A stretch of 64,000 bases of DNA, taken from NCBI GenBank assembly GCA_937879855.1, contig CALFMO010000057.1:62001-126000 (forward strand), read 5' to 3'. Below are positions 37,192 through 45,548 of this stretch, piece by piece. Under the pieces are notes generated by a model. The model searched no databases. It was not told the origin of the DNA and was given only the letters and a program-made list of their open reading frames with translations. Both the position numbers and the translations under genes were made by a program. The stretch comes from an uncultured Acidobacteriaceae bacterium (GTDB lineage: Bacteria; Acidobacteriota; Terriglobia; Terriglobales; Acidobacteriaceae). Numbering within the stretch: position 1 is the first letter of the stretch; the number at the start of each line of letters is the position of its first letter.

Positions 37192-38256
37192 ATGGCAGCG
37201 GAAACAGGCCCGTACGGTCGGATTACACAAAGACCATCGCCAGTCGCTGAGGTGCACATTCTCTGGATCACCGCCGGTCTCGGCTGTGACGGAGATTCAG
37301 TTTCAATTACAGCGGCCACCCAGCCAAGCATTGAAGATGTCTTATTGGGAGCAATTCCCGGACTTCCGAAAGTGCACTTGCACAATCCCGTGCTGGCCTA
37401 TGAAGTCGGCGACGACTTCATGAAGTATTGGTACCAGGCGGAGGAAGGCAAGCTCGATCCGTTTGTTCTCGTGGTGGAGGGCTCCATTCCAAACGAAAAC
37501 ATCAAGAAGGAAGGTTACTGGGCAGCACTCGGCACTGATCCAAATACCAAGCAGCCAATTACCACCAATGAGTGGATTGATCGCATCGCCCCCAAAGCAT
37601 TGGCCGTGATTGCATGCGGAACCTGTGCTACTTACGGCGGGATTCACGCCATGGAAGGCAATCCCACAGGGTGCATGGGTCTGGCGGACTACCTCGGTTG
37701 GGACTGGCGCTCGAAGGCAGGCCTGCCAATCGTCAACGTTCCCGGATGCCCTGTGCAGCCCGACAACTTCATGGAGACTGTCCTCTACCTTCTCTACCAG
37801 GTGGCTGGACTGGCGCCCATGATTCCGCTCGACGATCAACTTCGTCCTACCTGGCTTTTCGGCAAGACAGTGCACGAAGGCTGTGACCGCGCCGGCTACT
37901 ACGAGCAAGGCGATTTCGCCGAAGTTTACGGCTCCCCTAAGTGCATCGTGAAGCTCGGATGCTGGGGCCCGGTAGTGAATTGCAACGTCCCGAAGCGTGG
38001 GTGGATGGCTGGCATTGGCGGCTGCCCGAACGTCGGCGGCATTTGCATCGGCTGCACCATGCCTGGCTTCCCTGACAAATTCATGCCGTTCATGGATGAG
38101 CCGCCGGGGGCGCATGTTTCGAGCGCTGCGGTTGGCGCATATGGCCGCGCCGTTCGTGCTCTGCGGTCGATCACTCAAAATACCGTTAACAAAGAACCCA
38201 AGTGGCGTCATCCGCGCGCGGAGCTGACCACCGGTTACCACCCGAGAGCCTACTGA
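37192..38256 (+). CDS. hhyS: group 1h [NiFe] hydrogenase small subunit, copy 2
   Basis: 354 aa with a strong AAGGAGA ribosome site. Close paralogue of copy 1 with a 9-residue longer N-terminus and a C-terminal tail ending RAELTTGYHPRAY. Cluster ligands C32-x2-D35, C145 and C186 (proximal) and the distal and medial sets are intact; C142 is private to this copy, three residues before a proximal ligand. It lies 18 bases before hhyL and is the obvious partner. Transfers electrons from the Ni-Fe site to the respiratory chain during oxidation of atmospheric H2, by family knowledge. Confidence 0.96.
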   Translation: MAAETGPYGRITQRPSPVAEVHILWITAGLGCDGDSVSITAATQPSIEDVLLGAIPGLPKVHLHNPVLAYEVGDDFMKYWYQAEEGKLDPFVLVVEGSIPNENIKKEGYWAALGTDPNTKQPITTNEWIDRIAPKALAVIACGTCATYGGIHAMEGNPTGCMGLADYLGWDWRSKAGLPIVNVPGCPVQPDNFMETVLYLLYQVAGLAPMIPLDDQLRPTWLFGKTVHEGCDRAGYYEQGDFAEVYGSPKCIVKLGCWGPVVNCNVPKRGWMAGIGGCPNVGGICIGCTMPGFPDKFMPFMDEPPGAHVSSAAVGAYGRAVRALRSITQNTVNKEPKWRHPRAELTTGYHPRAY

Positions 38257-38274
38257 GAACGTAGAGGAGCGACT

Positions 38275-40071
38275 ATGAGCACCGTCACTGCACCAACCAA
38301 GGATGTTGCCGGCAAAAAGAGGAATCTGGTGGAAATGAATTGGGACCCGATCACCCGGATCGTGGGCAGCCTCGGCATCTTCACCAAAATCGACTTCGAG
38401 AATCGCCACGTGGTCGAGTGTCACAGCACCTCGTCCATCTTTCGCGGGTACAGCATTTTTATGAAGGGCAAGGACCCGCGCGATGCCCACTTCATCACTA
38501 GCCGCATCTGCGGAATCTGCGGCGACAATCACGCCACCTGCGCCACCTACGCGCAGAACATGGCCTTTGGAATTCGCCCTCCCGACATTGCGGAATGGAT
38601 TGTCAATCTCGGCGAAGCCGCCGAATACATGTTCGATCACAATATTTTCCAGGACAACCTGGTCGGCGTCGACTTTTGCGAGCAGATGGTGAAGGAGACC
38701 AACCCGAAGGTGTGGACGAAAGCGCAGTCGACGCTGGCGCCGAATTCCAATCTGCACGGCCACCGCACCATCGCCGACATCATGACCGCGCTCAATCCGT
38801 TTACCGGATCGTTTTACCTTGAAGCGCTGCAGATGAGCCGCATGACCCGCGAGATGTTCTGCCTGATGGAAGGACGTCACGTGCATCCTTCTACTCTTTA
38901 TCCGGGCGGCGTTGGCACCGTGCCCACGATTCAGCTGTTCACTGACTACATCGTCCGTCTCATGAAGTATGTGGAATTCATGAAGAAAGTCGTTCCGCTG
39001 CACGACGACTTGTTCGACTTCTTCTACCAGGCACTGCCCGGATACGAAGAGGTGGGCCGCCGCCGCATTTTGCTCGGATGCTGGGGATCGTTCCAGAATC
39101 CGAAAGTCTGCGATTACAAGTACGAGAATATGACGGAGTGGGGCCGGGGGATGTACGTGACCCCTGGCGTGGTCGTGGACGGCAAACTGGTTACAACAGA
39201 CCTGGTAGATATCAACCTGAACATACGGATTTTGTTGGGTAGTTCTTACTACGACGATTGGAAGAACTCTGAGACGTTCGTGAAGACTGATCCTCTTGGA
39301 AATCCTGTCGACAAGAACCATCCGTGGAATCAGACCACGATCCCTCGTCCGCAAAAGCGCGACTTCGATGGCAAGTACACCTGGGTCATGTCGCCGCGAT
39401 GGTTCGATAAGCGGACGAATGACCATCTCGCCTTGGACACTGGCGGTGGTCCGATCGCGAGGCTTTGGGCGACGGCACTCGCCGGCCTCGTGGATATCGG
39501 CTACATCAAGTCCACCGGTAGCAGCGTGAAGATGTACCTGCCTAAAACCGCATCGAAACCCGAGGTTGAGTTTGAATGGAAGATTCCAAAGTGGAGCAAT
39601 GCTATCGAGCGAGACCGCGCCCGAACGTACTTCCAGGCCTACGCGGCTTCGGCGGCTCTCTATTTTGCGGAGCGAGCGCTAGAAGAACTCCACGCCGGCA
39701 GAACTAAAACCTGGACAGACTTCAAGGTTCCGGAGGAAGCCATTGGTTGCGGCTTCCACGAGGCAGTGCGCGGCGTACTCTCGCATCACGTCGTAATCCG
39801 CAAGGGCAAGATTGCGAATTATCATCCCTATCCCCCGACGCCCTGGAACGCGAATCCGCGGGATATTTACGGCACTCCAGGACCGTATGAGGATGCCGTG
39901 CAGAATACTCCTATCTTCGAGGAGAACGGCCCGGAGAAATTCAAGGGCATTGACATCATGCGCGCGGTACGGAGTTTCGATCCCTGTTTGCCGTGCGGTG
40001 TGCATATGTATTTGGGGAATGGCAAGGTGCTCGAGACGCATCATTCCCCGATGTTTGGCCTACAACCATGA
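38275..40071 (+). CDS. hhyL: group 1h [NiFe] hydrogenase large subunit
   Basis: 598 aa, AGAGGAG ribosome site. L1 motif RICGICGDNH at residues 77-86 and L2 motif DPCLPCGVH at 569-577 give the four cysteines for the Ni-Fe(CN)2CO centre. The 21 residues after H577 should be removed by a maturation protease; gene 43204-44046 encodes one. Long insertions relative to group 1a-1d enzymes are typical of group 1h. Members have nanomolar affinity for H2 and tolerate oxygen. The nickel- and cyanide-insertion genes (hypABCDEF) are not in this window. Confidence 0.97.
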   Translation: MSTVTAPTKDVAGKKRNLVEMNWDPITRIVGSLGIFTKIDFENRHVVECHSTSSIFRGYSIFMKGKDPRDAHFITSRICGICGDNHATCATYAQNMAFGIRPPDIAEWIVNLGEAAEYMFDHNIFQDNLVGVDFCEQMVKETNPKVWTKAQSTLAPNSNLHGHRTIADIMTALNPFTGSFYLEALQMSRMTREMFCLMEGRHVHPSTLYPGGVGTVPTIQLFTDYIVRLMKYVEFMKKVVPLHDDLFDFFYQALPGYEEVGRRRILLGCWGSFQNPKVCDYKYENMTEWGRGMYVTPGVVVDGKLVTTDLVDINLNIRILLGSSYYDDWKNSETFVKTDPLGNPVDKNHPWNQTTIPRPQKRDFDGKYTWVMSPRWFDKRTNDHLALDTGGGPIARLWATALAGLVDIGYIKSTGSSVKMYLPKTASKPEVEFEWKIPKWSNAIERDRARTYFQAYAASAALYFAERALEELHAGRTKTWTDFKVPEEAIGCGFHEAVRGVLSHHVVIRKGKIANYHPYPPTPWNANPRDIYGTPGPYEDAVQNTPIFEENGPEKFKGIDIMRAVRSFDPCLPCGVHMYLGNGKVLETHHSPMFGLQP

Positions 40072-40090
40072 CCTCCACCATGGTTGACAG

Positions 40091-40137
40091 TGAGAGCGGT
40101 GGCTCTTCGGACTCCGGTGACGAACCTGCCGCTCTCA
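40091..40137 (+). other. stem-loop between hhyL and the NifU-like gene
   Basis: TGAGAGCGG pairs perfectly with CCGCTCTCA (9 bp) around a 29-base loop with further pairing. There is no T-run. It may protect the hhySL message or limit read-through into the accessory genes. Confidence 0.5.
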
Positions 40138-40195
40138 TGTCTAGTCGATGTTGATTACTTGAGATGACTGACTAACGTTTTGCGAAGGAGCATCG

Positions 40196-40786
40196 GTGAC
40201 GGAAAGTAAATTTCGTGAAGACATGCAGCGGATCGGCGAACTCGTGCAGCAAATCGAGTCTATCGCCGATCCCGCGGTGCGAGCTTCCACCAAGCAATTG
40301 GTGCAATCGGTCATGGATTTGCACGCCGCTGCCTTGGAAAAGGCGCTTGAGACTGTTGCCCAGGCCGGTGAACCGGGCATGCAGATCATTAACCATCTGG
40401 GCCACGATCCGCTGGTGAGCAGCGTGCTGATTCTCTATGGCCTCCATCCCGACGATATTCAAACCCGGGTTGCAAGGGCGGTAGACAAGATTCGGCCGCA
40501 ACTGCGCAAGCAAGGCTGCGAGGTGGAAATCGTAGACGTGACGGACGGTGTTGTTCGCCTGCGGGTTGACATTGGCCCGCACACTTGCAGCTCAACGGCG
40601 AAGACCTTGCAGTCCAGTCTGGAAGGCGCCATTTACGAAGCCGCGCCGGACCTGACTTCTCTGGTGATTGAAGGATTTGAAGAAAAGCCAGCCTCCGGAT
40701 TTGTGGCTTTGGACAAGTTGATGACTGGCACTCCCGCGCCAAATACGCATTCGTCGGCGGTTCTGGAGCCGCAGGCTGGAGACTAA
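40196..40786 (+). CDS. NifU-like domain protein of the hydrogenase operon
   Basis: 196 aa with a GTG start and AAGGAG ribosome site. N-terminal 70 residues are helical; residues about 75-160 resemble the NifU C-terminal (NFU) domain: VDKIRPQLRKQGCEVEIVDV, then VRLRVDIGPHTCSSTAKTLQ and IYEAAPDLTSLV. The canonical CxxC for [4Fe-4S] binding is reduced to HTC, so one Cys is missing. It could hold a cluster with another ligand or partner, or have lost scaffold function. Similar NifU-like genes accompany group 1h hydrogenases elsewhere. Role in cluster delivery is inferred. Confidence 0.75.
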   Translation: MTESKFREDMQRIGELVQQIESIADPAVRASTKQLVQSVMDLHAAALEKALETVAQAGEPGMQIINHLGHDPLVSSVLILYGLHPDDIQTRVARAVDKIRPQLRKQGCEVEIVDVTDGVVRLRVDIGPHTCSSTAKTLQSSLEGAIYEAAPDLTSLVIEGFEEKPASGFVALDKLMTGTPAPNTHSSAVLEPQAGD

Positions 40787-40814
40787 TCGGCAAAAACTGC
40801 AGGAAGCAGAAACC

Positions 40815-41492
40815 ATGAGTGCAGGCCAGTTCTCACAGTCGGGCGATGGCTTCGGCATACTGCGTCAGTTTGCGCGCCGTGAGCGGCGTGCCATGGAGCG
40901 TTGTGAGCTGTGCAGCTTAGAACTTCGGCCAGACCATCCCCACCTCATTGAACTGGCCCAACGACGACTCGTTTGCACCTGCGAAGCATGCGCGATTCTG
41001 TTTAGCGGCCAGGGAGTCAAGTTCAAACGCGCGCCACGGCGGGTGTCCGTGCTTCCCGATTTCACTCTCAGCGATGCCGAGTGGGACAGTTTAATGGTTC
41101 CGATCAACATGGCCTTCTTCTTCAAGAACAGCCTCGAGAATCGCATGGTTGCTATGTATCCCAGTCCCGCGGGAGCGATGGAGTCGCTGCTGTCGCTGGA
41201 ATCATGGAACGACATTGCGGCCCGAAATCTCGCGTTAAACGAAATGGAGCCCGACGTGGAAGCCCTTCTCGCGAACCGCTTGGGATACTCGCGGGGGCAT
41301 GCGGCCCCGGAATATTATCTGCTTCCGATCGACGAGTGCTACAAGCTCGTGGGTTTGATTCGCATGTATTGGAAAGGGCTGTCAGGCGGCACGGAAGTTT
41401 GGCAGGAACTTGGCCAATTCTTCACAGACTTGAAGAACCGGGCCATCGCGATCGACGGTGCTGCCGCCGTGGAAAAGGGATCCCATGCCTGA
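40815..41492 (+). CDS. hydrogenase-associated protein, DUF5947-like
   Basis: 225 aa. A cysteine-rich N-terminal part ERCELCSLEL ... CTCEACAILF (four Cys, with a further pattern of His in between) could bind zinc or a cluster. The remainder is unassigned (PEYYLLPIDECYKLVGLIRMYW). It resembles DUF5947 proteins found beside group 1h hydrogenases. The next gene overlaps its stop by 8 bases. Role may be in assembly or electron transfer; this cannot be told from sequence. Confidence 0.7.
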   Translation: MSAGQFSQSGDGFGILRQFARRERRAMERCELCSLELRPDHPHLIELAQRRLVCTCEACAILFSGQGVKFKRAPRRVSVLPDFTLSDAEWDSLMVPINMAFFFKNSLENRMVAMYPSPAGAMESLLSLESWNDIAARNLALNEMEPDVEALLANRLGYSRGHAAPEYYLLPIDECYKLVGLIRMYWKGLSGGTEVWQELGQFFTDLKNRAIAIDGAAAVEKGSHA

Positions 41493-42132
41493 TCTGAGTT
41501 TTCAGATTGACGGAGCCAAGGTCGTGCAGCATGCGGCCTCGCCCACGTTGGCCTTTAAGCTTCGCCTGACCAATTCCGGCGCGCAGGAGACCATCCACAC
41601 GGTTGCGCTGCGCTGCCAGATTCAGCTTGAGGTCACGCGCCGTAAATACACGCCGGACGACCAGGCGAGGCTTCGCGATCTCTTTGACGAACCCAGCCGC
41701 TGGGGTCAAACCTTGAAAAATTTGCTGTGGACGCATGCCAGCATCGTCGTCCCTTCATTCCAGGGGACGACGGTGGCCGACGTTCCAGTGCCCTGCACTT
41801 TCGATTTCAATGTGGCTGCGACGAAATATTTCCATGGCCTGGCTGATGGCGAGGTGCCCGTTTGCCTTCAGTTCAGCGGCACGGTGTTTTATGCGGCACC
41901 GGAAGGCGGCCTGCAAGTCTCTCCAATTTCCTGGAACAAGGAAGCGCGCTTCCGGCTTCCGGTAAAAATCTGGCGCGACATGATGGACACTTACTATCCC
42001 AACAGCGCATGGCTGTGCCTGCACAAAGATGCGTTTGAGCGCTTGTATCAATACAAAGTACGGCATGGGGTTCCCACGTGGGAAGAGGTTCTGGAGAACA
42101 TCATTCCCGTCGAAGAGCCGGTGATGGAATGA
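41485..42132 (+). CDS. hydrogenase-associated protein, DUF6084-like
   Basis: 215 aa from MPDLSFQIDG, starting within the last codons of the previous gene; a GGAAAAGG site precedes. Beta-rich with no cysteine cluster, no signal peptide and no membrane helix. Conserved segments AVRxQIQLEVTRR-like (residues 35-55) and LLWTHASIVVPSFQG. Matches my memory of DUF6084 in group 1h operons. Likely structural or assembly partner (inference). Confidence 0.7.
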   Translation: MPDLSFQIDGAKVVQHAASPTLAFKLRLTNSGAQETIHTVALRCQIQLEVTRRKYTPDDQARLRDLFDEPSRWGQTLKNLLWTHASIVVPSFQGTTVADVPVPCTFDFNVAATKYFHGLADGEVPVCLQFSGTVFYAAPEGGLQVSPISWNKEARFRLPVKIWRDMMDTYYPNSAWLCLHKDAFERLYQYKVRHGVPTWEEVLENIIPVEEPVME

Positions 42133-42142
42133 CGGTGATGTG

Positions 42143-43207
42143 ATGAATCTGGCGACGGTCGACAAGATCGCGAAGGCAGTGCTGTACGAGGGATACATGC
42201 TCTATCCGTATCGCCCGTCGTCGGTGAAAAATCAGCAGCGCTGGAACTTTGGTGTGCTTTGCCCGCAGTCGTACAGCGATGCGGTGGATGGCACCGAAGC
42301 TTCGACGATGCAGACGGAATGCGTGGTCGAAGGCAGTTCACTAACCGCACTTGAGGTCCGCGTGCGATTTCTGCAACTCAGCACACGCTCTGTTGGCCAG
42401 TTGGAATTTTCCGTAAGCGAGCTTTTGCCGGGCGAGATCCCAGAGGTGCGGTGGGTAGAAAAGTTCGAAGTCAACGGCCGGGTCTATCAGGCTTGGCAGG
42501 AAGCTTTGGAGCGCGAAGTTATCGTGCCAGTCTGCAACGTCGAGGCGCTGGCCACCAATCCAATCGTCCACAATTTTCGTTTTCCTGCGCAGAAAGAAGT
42601 CGAGCCGTTGCGCGACTCCGCCGGCCAGATCGGCGGCGTTCTCGTGCGCGAAGGAAAAGCGATTTGCGGCGAAATAGAAATATCGGCGGCTCGGCACGAT
42701 AACGGGCTTTCGAAGCTGAGCGTGCGAATTCGCAACACCACTCACTTCACAGTTACAAGCGAGACGAACCGCGAAGAAGCTCTGTTAAGTTCGCTGGTCT
42801 CGACGCATACGGTTCTCGGCGTTCAAGATGGCGTATTTGTGTCGCTGCTTGCTCCTCCGGAAACACTAGGGGAGGTCGCCTCAAGTTGTAAGAATGTAGG
42901 CACCTGGCCGGTACTCGTCGGTGACGAAGACCAGCATGACACGGTACTCTCCTCGCCGATCATCCTTTACGACTATCCCCAGATCGCGCCAGAAAGCGCG
43001 GGCGATCTGTTTGACGGCACCGAAATAGACGAGATTCTATCGTTGCGAATCATGACTCTCACCGACGACGAGAAGCTGGAGATGAGTCAATCGGACGAGC
43101 GGGCGCGGCAAATGTTGGAGCGTACCGAGACCATGCCGGTTGAGCAGCTGATGAAGCTGCATGGCGTGCTGCGCGGACTCCGCCCGCTTAAGGAGGAGAG
43201 CCGATGA
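42143..43207 (+). CDS. hydrogenase-operon protein of unknown function
   Basis: 354 aa from ATG at 42143 (GTG at 42140 equally possible). The N-terminal segment VLYEGYMLYPYRPSSVKNQQRWNFG is the most distinctive part; the rest is beta-rich then helical (residues 300-345). It has few cysteines and no signal peptide. The next gene overlaps it as ATGA. Homologues appear to be confined to group 1h hydrogenase clusters, as far as I know; no reaction is known. Confidence 0.7.
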   Translation: MNLATVDKIAKAVLYEGYMLYPYRPSSVKNQQRWNFGVLCPQSYSDAVDGTEASTMQTECVVEGSSLTALEVRVRFLQLSTRSVGQLEFSVSELLPGEIPEVRWVEKFEVNGRVYQAWQEALEREVIVPVCNVEALATNPIVHNFRFPAQKEVEPLRDSAGQIGGVLVREGKAICGEIEISAARHDNGLSKLSVRIRNTTHFTVTSETNREEALLSSLVSTHTVLGVQDGVFVSLLAPPETLGEVASSCKNVGTWPVLVGDEDQHDTVLSSPIILYDYPQIAPESAGDLFDGTEIDEILSLRIMTLTDDEKLEMSQSDERARQMLERTETMPVEQLMKLHGVLRGLRPLKEESR

Positions 43208-44046
43208 ACGAATGGGAATGGCAACTGCTCGAGGATAAGACTCCAGTCGATCATCTGGAAATTTCCGGCGTCCAGGTCCGAACCGGAAGCCGCGTCCGTC
43301 TGCACCCCCGCACGGGCGGCGACGTAATGGATATCGCGCTGGCTGGGCAGACTGCGACCATCGAATGCATCGAGCAGGACTACGAGGGCAAGCAACACGT
43401 TTGCGTGGTGCTGGATAACGATCCCGGAAAAGATATGGGACTACTTCGCCAGCCTGGCCACCGCTTCTTCTTTGACGCGGAAGAAGTCGAACCACTTTCG
43501 CCGGCTGAAACTGCCGAAACGACGGCAGCGCGAAAACCCACGATCCTTGTCGCCGGAATCGGCAATATCTTTCTGGGAGATGACGCCTTCGGGGTTGAAG
43601 TCGCTCGGCGACTGGCTGGCAGGCAGTTGCCCGAGGGCGTCGTGGTGAAAGATTTCGGCATTCGTGGTTTCGACCTCGCCTATGCGCTGCAGGATGGCTA
43701 CGAAACCACGATCCTCGTCGACGCTTGTCCACACGGCGACACCCCAGGCACGCTCTATGTCATCGAGCCTGATTTGAAAGCACCGGATGATCCGTCGGCG
43801 CCGCGGGCTGTGGTGGAAGCTCATGCCATGAATCCGGTGAACGTGCTGCGCATGGCGCGCGCCATGAACATTGAAGTAAAGAACATGCTGCTCGTCGGAT
43901 GCGAACCGGAAACTCTCGGCGGAGAAGAAGGCCAGATGGGTCTCAGCGCGGCGGTCGAGGCCGCAGTGGAAGAAGGGGTCAAGTTGGTGGAGTCTCTAAT
44001 CAAGAAGACTCTGGACAAAGGTGGTCCGGGCTCAGCCGGTGAATAA
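43204..44046 (+). CDS. hydrogenase maturation protease (HyaD/HybD type) with extra N-terminal domain
   Basis: 280 aa, about 110 longer than classical proteases. Residues about 115-270 are the M52 peptidase: GIGNIFLGDDAFGVEVA, LVDACPHGDTPGT (metal Asp) and EAHAMNPVNVLRMA (metal His). It should remove the 21-residue tail of hhyL after nickel insertion. Residues 1-105 are an additional beta-rich domain (RTGSRVRLHPRTGGDVMDIALAG...) fused in frame, found in several group 1h clusters. The start overlaps the preceding stop, so stoichiometric translation is likely. Confidence 0.88.
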   Translation: MNEWEWQLLEDKTPVDHLEISGVQVRTGSRVRLHPRTGGDVMDIALAGQTATIECIEQDYEGKQHVCVVLDNDPGKDMGLLRQPGHRFFFDAEEVEPLSPAETAETTAARKPTILVAGIGNIFLGDDAFGVEVARRLAGRQLPEGVVVKDFGIRGFDLAYALQDGYETTILVDACPHGDTPGTLYVIEPDLKAPDDPSAPRAVVEAHAMNPVNVLRMARAMNIEVKNMLLVGCEPETLGGEEGQMGLSAAVEAAVEEGVKLVESLIKKTLDKGGPGSAGE

Positions 44047-44069
44047 TCCTGCGGCAAAAGGAGACTGCG

Positions 44070-44276
44070 ATGGCGTTGGGTCAAAACGGTAACGGAAGCA
44101 TGAATGACAAAGACACGCTACTCATGCTGAGTGGAGTGGCCCTGGTCGTGTTCGGTACAGGTTTAATTCTTTCCAGCCCGATCGCGAGACGCTATCTCGG
44201 ACGGATCGGCTTGGGGGATTTGGCTCAGGCGGCTTTGCCTGATCTGGATCGGTATCTAAAACTCCGAGCCATGTAA
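44070..44276 (+). CDS. small single-span membrane protein with LPDL-x-RY tail
   Basis: 68 aa with an AAAGGAG ribosome site. A membrane span (LLMLSGVALVVFGTGLILS) is followed by a short basic region and the C-terminus LPDLDRYLKLRAM. The same tail pattern closes the 36-aa protein at 44984-45094. Small membrane proteins of this shape (similar to DUF6893) accompany group 1h hydrogenase operons. Might anchor or dock the soluble enzyme at the membrane (inference). Confidence 0.75.
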   Translation: MALGQNGNGSMNDKDTLLMLSGVALVVFGTGLILSSPIARRYLGRIGLGDLAQAALPDLDRYLKLRAM

Positions 44277-44318
44277 TCGGTATGGAAAGCGGCTTTGAAA
44301 GAAATCAGGGGGATAGGC

Positions 44319-44897
44319 TTGTCCACGGCAGGCATACCGCAGACGGCGGTTCGTTATTCTATCGATAGCACCAAAAGTAATTTCTCTGTTCGGGCCTTTG
44401 CCACCGGATTGCTCTCGGCGTTTGGTCATAGTCCGACTATTGCAATTCCCGATATCGAAGGCGAGATCTTGTTTCATCCCGACGCGATCGAACAGAGCTC
44501 ATTGCGAATCGTCATCCACGCGGCCTCGCTGACAGTTACCGATGATATCCGTGAGAAGGATCGCGAAGAGATTAACCGGACCATGCAGGAGCAAGTGCTT
44601 GAGTCAGATTCCTATCCTGATGTTGTGTACGAATGCTCTCGTGTAACCGCCAGCAAGGTTGGAGAAGGGCAGTATCGGGGAACTTTGAATGGGGATCTGA
44701 CGCTGCACGGAGTGAAGCGGAATCAACCGGTGCCGGTGCGGATCTCGGTGAATGGCGAAGTGCTCCATGCCACTGGGGATTTTGCGATCTACCAGAGCGA
44801 CTATGAAATCCGGCCGGTTTCCGCTGCCGCTGGAACAGTGAAGCTCAAGGATGAACTCAGGCTGTCATTCGATATCTCTGCGCGCAGGAAACCGTGA
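44319..44897 (+). CDS. YceI-family lipocalin-like protein, no signal peptide
   Basis: 192 aa from a TTG with GGGGGAT upstream; TTG 44295 is an alternative. YceI fold segments: VRYSIDSTKSNFSVRAFATG, FHPDAIEQSSLRIVIHAAS, MQEQVLESDSYPDVVYEC, and TLNGDLTLHGVKRNQPVP. YceI proteins bind polyisoprenoids or quinones in an internal cavity. Most are exported; this one lacks a signal peptide and sits among hydrogenase genes, so a cytosolic quinone-handling role is plausible but unproven. Confidence 0.85.
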   Translation: MSTAGIPQTAVRYSIDSTKSNFSVRAFATGLLSAFGHSPTIAIPDIEGEILFHPDAIEQSSLRIVIHAASLTVTDDIREKDREEINRTMQEQVLESDSYPDVVYECSRVTASKVGEGQYRGTLNGDLTLHGVKRNQPVPVRISVNGEVLHATGDFAIYQSDYEIRPVSAAAGTVKLKDELRLSFDISARRKP

Positions 44898-44983
44898 ACT
44901 CACCTAGGCAGCGACTTAATTCGGAAGCTTCCTTTTGGATTGGAAGTTCATCCTAAAACCGTCGCAGTCCTAAAGGAGCCTCT

Positions 44984-45094
44984 ATGAAAACGGTGTTGAC
45001 GGTGGCAGGTGCAGCAACTCTGGCATTCGCAGGATACATTCTTCTTGTATCGCTTCCTGACTTGCGTCGCTACATCCGCATCAGCACGATGTAA
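44984..45094 (+). CDS. 36-aa membrane peptide with LPDL-x-RY tail
   Basis: Thirty-six codons with an AAGGAG ribosome site at ideal spacing, too short for standard ORF calling. Sequence: a hydrophobic span MKTVLTVAGAATLAFAGYIL, then LLVSLPDLRRYIRISTM. The tail LPDLRRYIRI matches the tail of the 68-aa protein, so both are probably real and related. Single-span with a cytoplasmic tail is the simplest topology. Confidence 0.7.
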   Translation: MKTVLTVAGAATLAFAGYILLVSLPDLRRYIRISTM

Positions 45095-45548
45095 CTTACA
45101 GTCGCCCAGAATGGACAACCGCATATCGTCTGGCGCATCCCTACCCAAAGTTTGCGCCTATGAAAAATATCAATCGCACCTATAACCTTCTGGGATGAGC
45201 GTGGCGGTTTGACGAACGCCGGCAAGGTTCCAGCGCTTAGATTGTTCCCTTCGATTTCCCCATCGCGTTCCCGATAAGACCGCACCAGGAGCTGCGAAAC
45301 GCCTGATCCTGCGCGTTCTAAGCTTGTTAAGGCGCATTCGACCCGCTATTTCTAGCGGGCAATCCCAGCTTTGGCGATAACTTTCCTTTATTGCTGGCAT
45401 AAATTCTAGTTTTCAAAAAACTTTCGATCCTTCGCATAAAAAGTATGCGTTGGACTCCATCTCGGTTGCTCGCTAAGGTTCGCGTGCTGGCATCTAACGC
45501 GCACAGTCGTTGGTTGCATGCACCAGGGGGAGAAAGCGAGAAACCTAG
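45095..45548. other. 454-base intergenic region before the porin-like gene
   Basis: No convincing ORF, RNA gene or repeat family. One perfect 7-bp hairpin CCCGCTA-TTTC-TAGCGGG is at 45343-45360. AT-rich stretch 45380-45450 may carry the promoter of the next gene; no clear hexamer pair. Confidence 0.5.

Noticed and set aside
33172..38256. Duplicate small subunits as an assembly artefact
   Set aside because: The two genes differ throughout, with different ends and different private cysteines, and have different neighbours.
37342..39426. 694-residue open frame on the minus strand across hhyS copy 2 and hhyL
   Set aside because: It is entirely antisense to two well-supported genes and shows no domain; high GC creates such shadows.
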